In this document: in pieces, positions 6,170-7,260 of the stretch | Layout: each line of letters starts with the position of its first letter | How positions within the stretch are numbered: position 1 is the stretch's first letter | Source: Candidatus Woesearchaeota archaeon | Lineage (GTDB): Archaea; Nanobdellota; Nanobdellia; Woesearchaeales; GW2011-AR9 | Assembly: GCA_016181345.1 (NCBI GenBank) | Contig: JACOZM010000124.1 | Span: forward strand, 1-7,260 | Direction of reading: 5' to 3' | Length of the DNA: 7,260 nucleotides | The notes under the pieces: generated by a model | Databases searched by the model: none | Told to the model about the DNA's origin: nothing | The model's input: the letters and a program-made list of their open reading frames with translations, nothing else | Made by a program: the position numbers and the translations under genes

Positions 6170-6192
6170 ATAAGTAAACAATTATTACTTAT
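6170..6192. promoter_or_regulatory. Operator-like dyad overlapping the TATA box
   Basis: ATAAGTAA (6170-6177) and TTACTTAT (6185-6192) form perfect 8-bp arms around a 7-base spacer. The dyad covers the end of the TATA box and the region up to the expected transcription start. A protein bound here would block TFB/TBP or polymerase. It is a candidate site for the winged-helix protein encoded directly downstream. The AT-rich setting raises the chance of coincidence. Confidence 0.45.
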
Positions 6193-6195
6193 AAA
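6188..6195 (-). promoter_or_regulatory. TATA box for the winged-helix/TIG operon
   Basis: The minus strand reads TTTATAAG, preceded by purine-rich AAAGAAAGA that would serve as a BRE. Its centre is about 41 bases before the ATG at 6150. At normal spacing transcription starts near 6166, leaving a 16-base leader that includes the GGGG ribosome binding site. This is the best-formed promoter in the window. Confidence 0.6.
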
Positions 6196-6222
6196 TCTTT
6201 CTTTGTAATAAAAAAATAATTA

Positions 6223-6232
6223 AAGTATACTT
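6223..6232. promoter_or_regulatory. Perfect palindrome AAGTATACTT, possible second operator
   Basis: This 10-bp palindrome joins two AAGTA/TACTT half sites, the same half site present in the dyad at 6170-6192, and lies about 30 bp upstream of the TATA box. Repetition of one half site at two places upstream of a winged-helix gene suggests a regulator-binding region. Motif evidence only. Confidence 0.35.
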
Positions 6233-6245
6233 AACAATAAATAAA

Positions 6246-6263
6246 AGTTATATATATGTAACT
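6246..6263. repeat. Imperfect palindrome with TATATATA core
   Basis: AGTTA and TAACT flank an alternating TA core; 16 of 18 positions are symmetric. It could be another protein-binding site or an extra TATA element usable in either direction in the 243-bp gap between the 50-residue gene and the winged-helix gene. No gene on the plus strand downstream of it is convincing. Confidence 0.3.
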
Positions 6264-6284
6264 AAAAGAAAAACTAAAAAATAA
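6263..6284 (-). terminator. T-rich tract downstream of the 50-residue gene
   Basis: The minus strand here is nearly all T (TTATTTTTTAGTTTTTCTTT), about 110 bases after the stop of the 50-residue gene. It is a plausible archaeal T-tract terminator separating the upstream membrane genes from the winged-helix/TIG operon. Evidence is composition only. Confidence 0.3.
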
Positions 6285-6393
6285 TCCTAAGAACTATCAA
6301 CATGAATGGGTTTATAGTCAATTATTGTAGTCTTATAGTAAATTTCATAGAAACAAGATTAAGAAACTTCGAACTTAATGATTAAAACAGAAA

Positions 6394-6546
6394 TTAATGG
6401 TGGCCATGTCCTCCCCCGCCAAAAGAAGAGATTAGCCGTACAACAAGCTTTAAGCCATACCAAACTAGTAGAATAGTTACAGCTCCCATAGCTATGTCAA
6501 TAAACTCGATAACTGATGTAACAATATCCAGCCCAAGGTCAACCAT
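6394..6546 (-). CDS. 50-residue single-helix membrane protein with Gly/His tail, paralogue of the TIG-protein anchor
   Basis: Translation from the ATG at 6546 gives 50 residues and TAA at 6394-6396. Residues 1-18 are mildly acidic and amphipathic (VDLGLDIVTSVIEFIDIAM), about 19-40 form a membrane helix, and the end is SSFGGGGHGHH. It aligns with the first 50 residues of the 961-residue protein: both have TSV-[IL]-[ED]-FID-[IV]-AM, a helix with Arg near its C-terminal end, then Gly-Gly and His-Gly-His. A GGGAGTGA ribosome binding site at 6554-6561 lies seven bases upstream. It follows the four-helix membrane gene after 62 bp and is probably cotranscribed. Acidic N-terminus and basic helix end predict N-out, C-in. 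The paralogy and ribosome binding site make it a real gene despite its size. Function unknown; it could oligomerise with the anchor of the large protein. Confidence 0.85.
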   Translation of the reverse strand: MVDLGLDIVTSVIEFIDIAMGAVTILLVWYGLKLVVRLISSFGGGGHGHH

Positions 6547-6570
6547 ATATTTTTCACTCCCTATTAAACG

Positions 6571-6578
6571 TATTATAA
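6571..6578 (-). promoter_or_regulatory. Weak candidate TATA box for the 50-residue gene
   Basis: TTATAATA on the minus strand lies about 29 bases before the ATG at 6546. Normal spacing would place the transcript start near 6550, downstream of the ribosome binding site, which is contradictory. Read-through from the gene upstream is more likely. Confidence 0.2.
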
Positions 6579-6608
6579 CCTCTCAGTCTAAATTACTATT
6601 AAGTGTTA

Positions 6609-7148
6609 TTAAGCACCTAACTGAATCAGATGGTATTTAATTGCTCCTAATATCCATAATAAAAAAACACATAAACATAATTTTAGAAAGACATGGCCGG
6701 CATGTTCTTCATTGGCATGACCATGTTCTCCTCCCGGAATTCGCCATAATAAATAACCCACACCGACAACTGGGCCGCCTATCAAAACAAAGGCTACGAT
6801 AGTAGCTGCACCGCTTCCTACCAATAATAACAAGCTGTCCATTAAAAAAAAAGCTGCCATCGTCGCAATGATTCCAGAAACAATTGCTGCATATTTGCGG
6901 TTAAAGAAATGGACGATATGCTCATTAGATGTAAGGGCAAAGAGGATCGTAAAGACTAAGATCCATAACATGATTCTCATCAATGATGTGAGGATGACTG
7001 TATCATTTAATCCTAAGAACTGAAGATTTCCCATCATGATAATACGATTGCCTACATTCCTTAACGTATCCAATGGAGACGCTTGGACAAATGGCAAAGT
7101 GAGTAGAACTAAAAAGACTATGTTTGGCCACCATCTCTTTAATTTCAT
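6609..7148 (-). CDS. Four-helix membrane protein with signal peptide and Gly/His loop
   Basis: I do not recognise the family of this 179-residue protein. Seen: a Sec-type signal peptide (KLKRWW, then a hydrophobic stretch, and a likely cut after VQA at residue 23); membrane helices at about 51-73, 87-110, 113-135 and 153-169; and a loop between the last two helices with GGEHGHANEEHAGH at 139-152. Arg/Lys in the loop after the first helix (NRK) put that loop inside by the positive-inside rule, which also places the His loop inside. Start choice: two adjacent ATGs exist at 7151 and 7148. GGTGA abuts the first and lies three bases before the second, the same spacing as in cysS, so 7148 is preferred; the choice changes one Met. 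The gene precedes the 50-residue gene by 62 bp on the same strand. The size and helix pattern loosely recall pilin-like or VirB2-like pore subunits, but with no specific match. Confidence 0.85.
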   Translation of the reverse strand: MKLKRWWPNIVFLVLLTLPFVQASPLDTLRNVGNRIIMMGNLQFLGLNDTVILTSLMRIMLWILVFTILFALTSNEHIVHFFNRKYAAIVSGIIATMAAFFLMDSLLLLVGSGAATIVAFVLIGGPVVGVGYLLWRIPGGEHGHANEEHAGHVFLKLCLCVFLLWILGAIKYHLIQLGA

Positions 7149-7151
7149 CAT

Positions 7152-7159
7152 TCACCCTC
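7152..7159 (-). promoter_or_regulatory. Ribosome binding site of the four-helix protein
   Basis: GAGGGTGA on the minus strand directly precedes ATGATG. Pairing with the anti-Shine-Dalgarno sequence is compatible with starting at the second ATG (7148) and leaves no gap for the first. Confidence 0.6.
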
Positions 7160-7176
7160 GTAAATCATAACATAAA

Positions 7177-7200
7177 GAGTATTTTAAAGGAGTATTTAAA
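7177..7200 (-). promoter_or_regulatory. Promoter with directly repeated TATA-like element
   Basis: The minus strand holds TTTAAATACTC (7190-7200) followed by TTTAAAATACTC (7177-7188), a direct repeat of a good archaeal box A. Using the upstream copy gives a transcript start near 7172 and a leader of about 24 bases that includes the ribosome binding site. The downstream copy would place the start at the ribosome binding site. The upstream copy is therefore the likely box A. Confidence 0.45.
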
Positions 7201-7260
7201 TTTATTTAAGATGAAAAACACAGAAAAAATGAAATCAGAAGATTAGAGAAAAAAAGTAAA

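Noticed and set aside
6303..6386. 27-codon plus-strand frame starting MNGFIVNYCS in the 243-bp gap
   Set aside because: Too short, no ribosome binding site, no similarity to neighbours; chance in AT-rich DNA.
7211..7246. 11-codon plus-strand frame at the right edge
   Set aside because: Too short and without a ribosome binding site or homology.
1..7260. tRNA, rRNA, CRISPR, insertion sequence or toxin-antitoxin genes
   Set aside because: I looked on both strands and saw no cloverleaf, conserved rRNA segment, regularly spaced repeat, transposase motif or toxin family. The winged-helix/TIG overlap resembles a two-gene module, but the partner is a giant membrane protein.

Overview
The window is AT-rich and gene-dense. 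It looks like a fragment of an archaeal genome, most likely a DPANN-type lineage such as Woesearchaeota or Pacearchaeota. The support is archaeal-looking box A (TATA) elements, AGGTGA/GGTGA-type ribosome binding sites, a THUMP-less ThiI-like enzyme, a tiny archaeal-style winged-helix protein, and a tandem IPT/TIG-like repeat protein. The lineage is an inference. The MutY and CysRS variants would also fit a CPR bacterium.

Left half (1-3006), housekeeping. On the minus strand, a ThiI-like PP-loop sulfurtransferase (1331-1942) is followed after 35 bp by cysteinyl-tRNA synthetase (1-1295), which runs off the left edge before its C-terminus. Both act in tRNA/sulfur metabolism and probably share one transcript. 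A 191-bp divergent intergenic region with nested inverted repeats and a (GTTAGA)4.5 simple repeat separates them from a plus-strand MutY-type adenine DNA glycosylase (2134-3006). This MutY has its Fe-S cluster but lacks room for the usual NUDIX-like C-terminal domain.

Right half (3054-7148), all minus strand, an unrecognised membrane locus. In transcription order it encodes: a four-helix membrane protein with a signal peptide and a Gly/His loop; a 50-residue single-helix protein ending in a Gly/His tail; a 73-residue winged-helix protein; and a 961-residue protein. The last has a membrane anchor homologous to the 50-mer, a His-Pro-Pro-Gly repeat, five IPT/TIG-like beta domains in the order A-B-B-A-B, a PEGA-like beta domain, and about 270 residues of charged helix. 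The winged-helix gene overlaps the large gene by 11 bases and contains its ribosome binding site, so the two are translationally coupled. A dyad overlapping the TATA box of this pair suggests autoregulation.

The three membrane proteins share a Gly/His-rich segment next to a membrane helix. By the positive-inside rule these segments face the same, cytoplasmic, side. This is the best candidate in the window for an undescribed system, possibly metal-responsive or a membrane assembly. Its function cannot be assigned from sequence alone. The 243-bp gap at 6151-6393 holds promoter and operator-like signals and a T-rich stretch, but no gene I can support.
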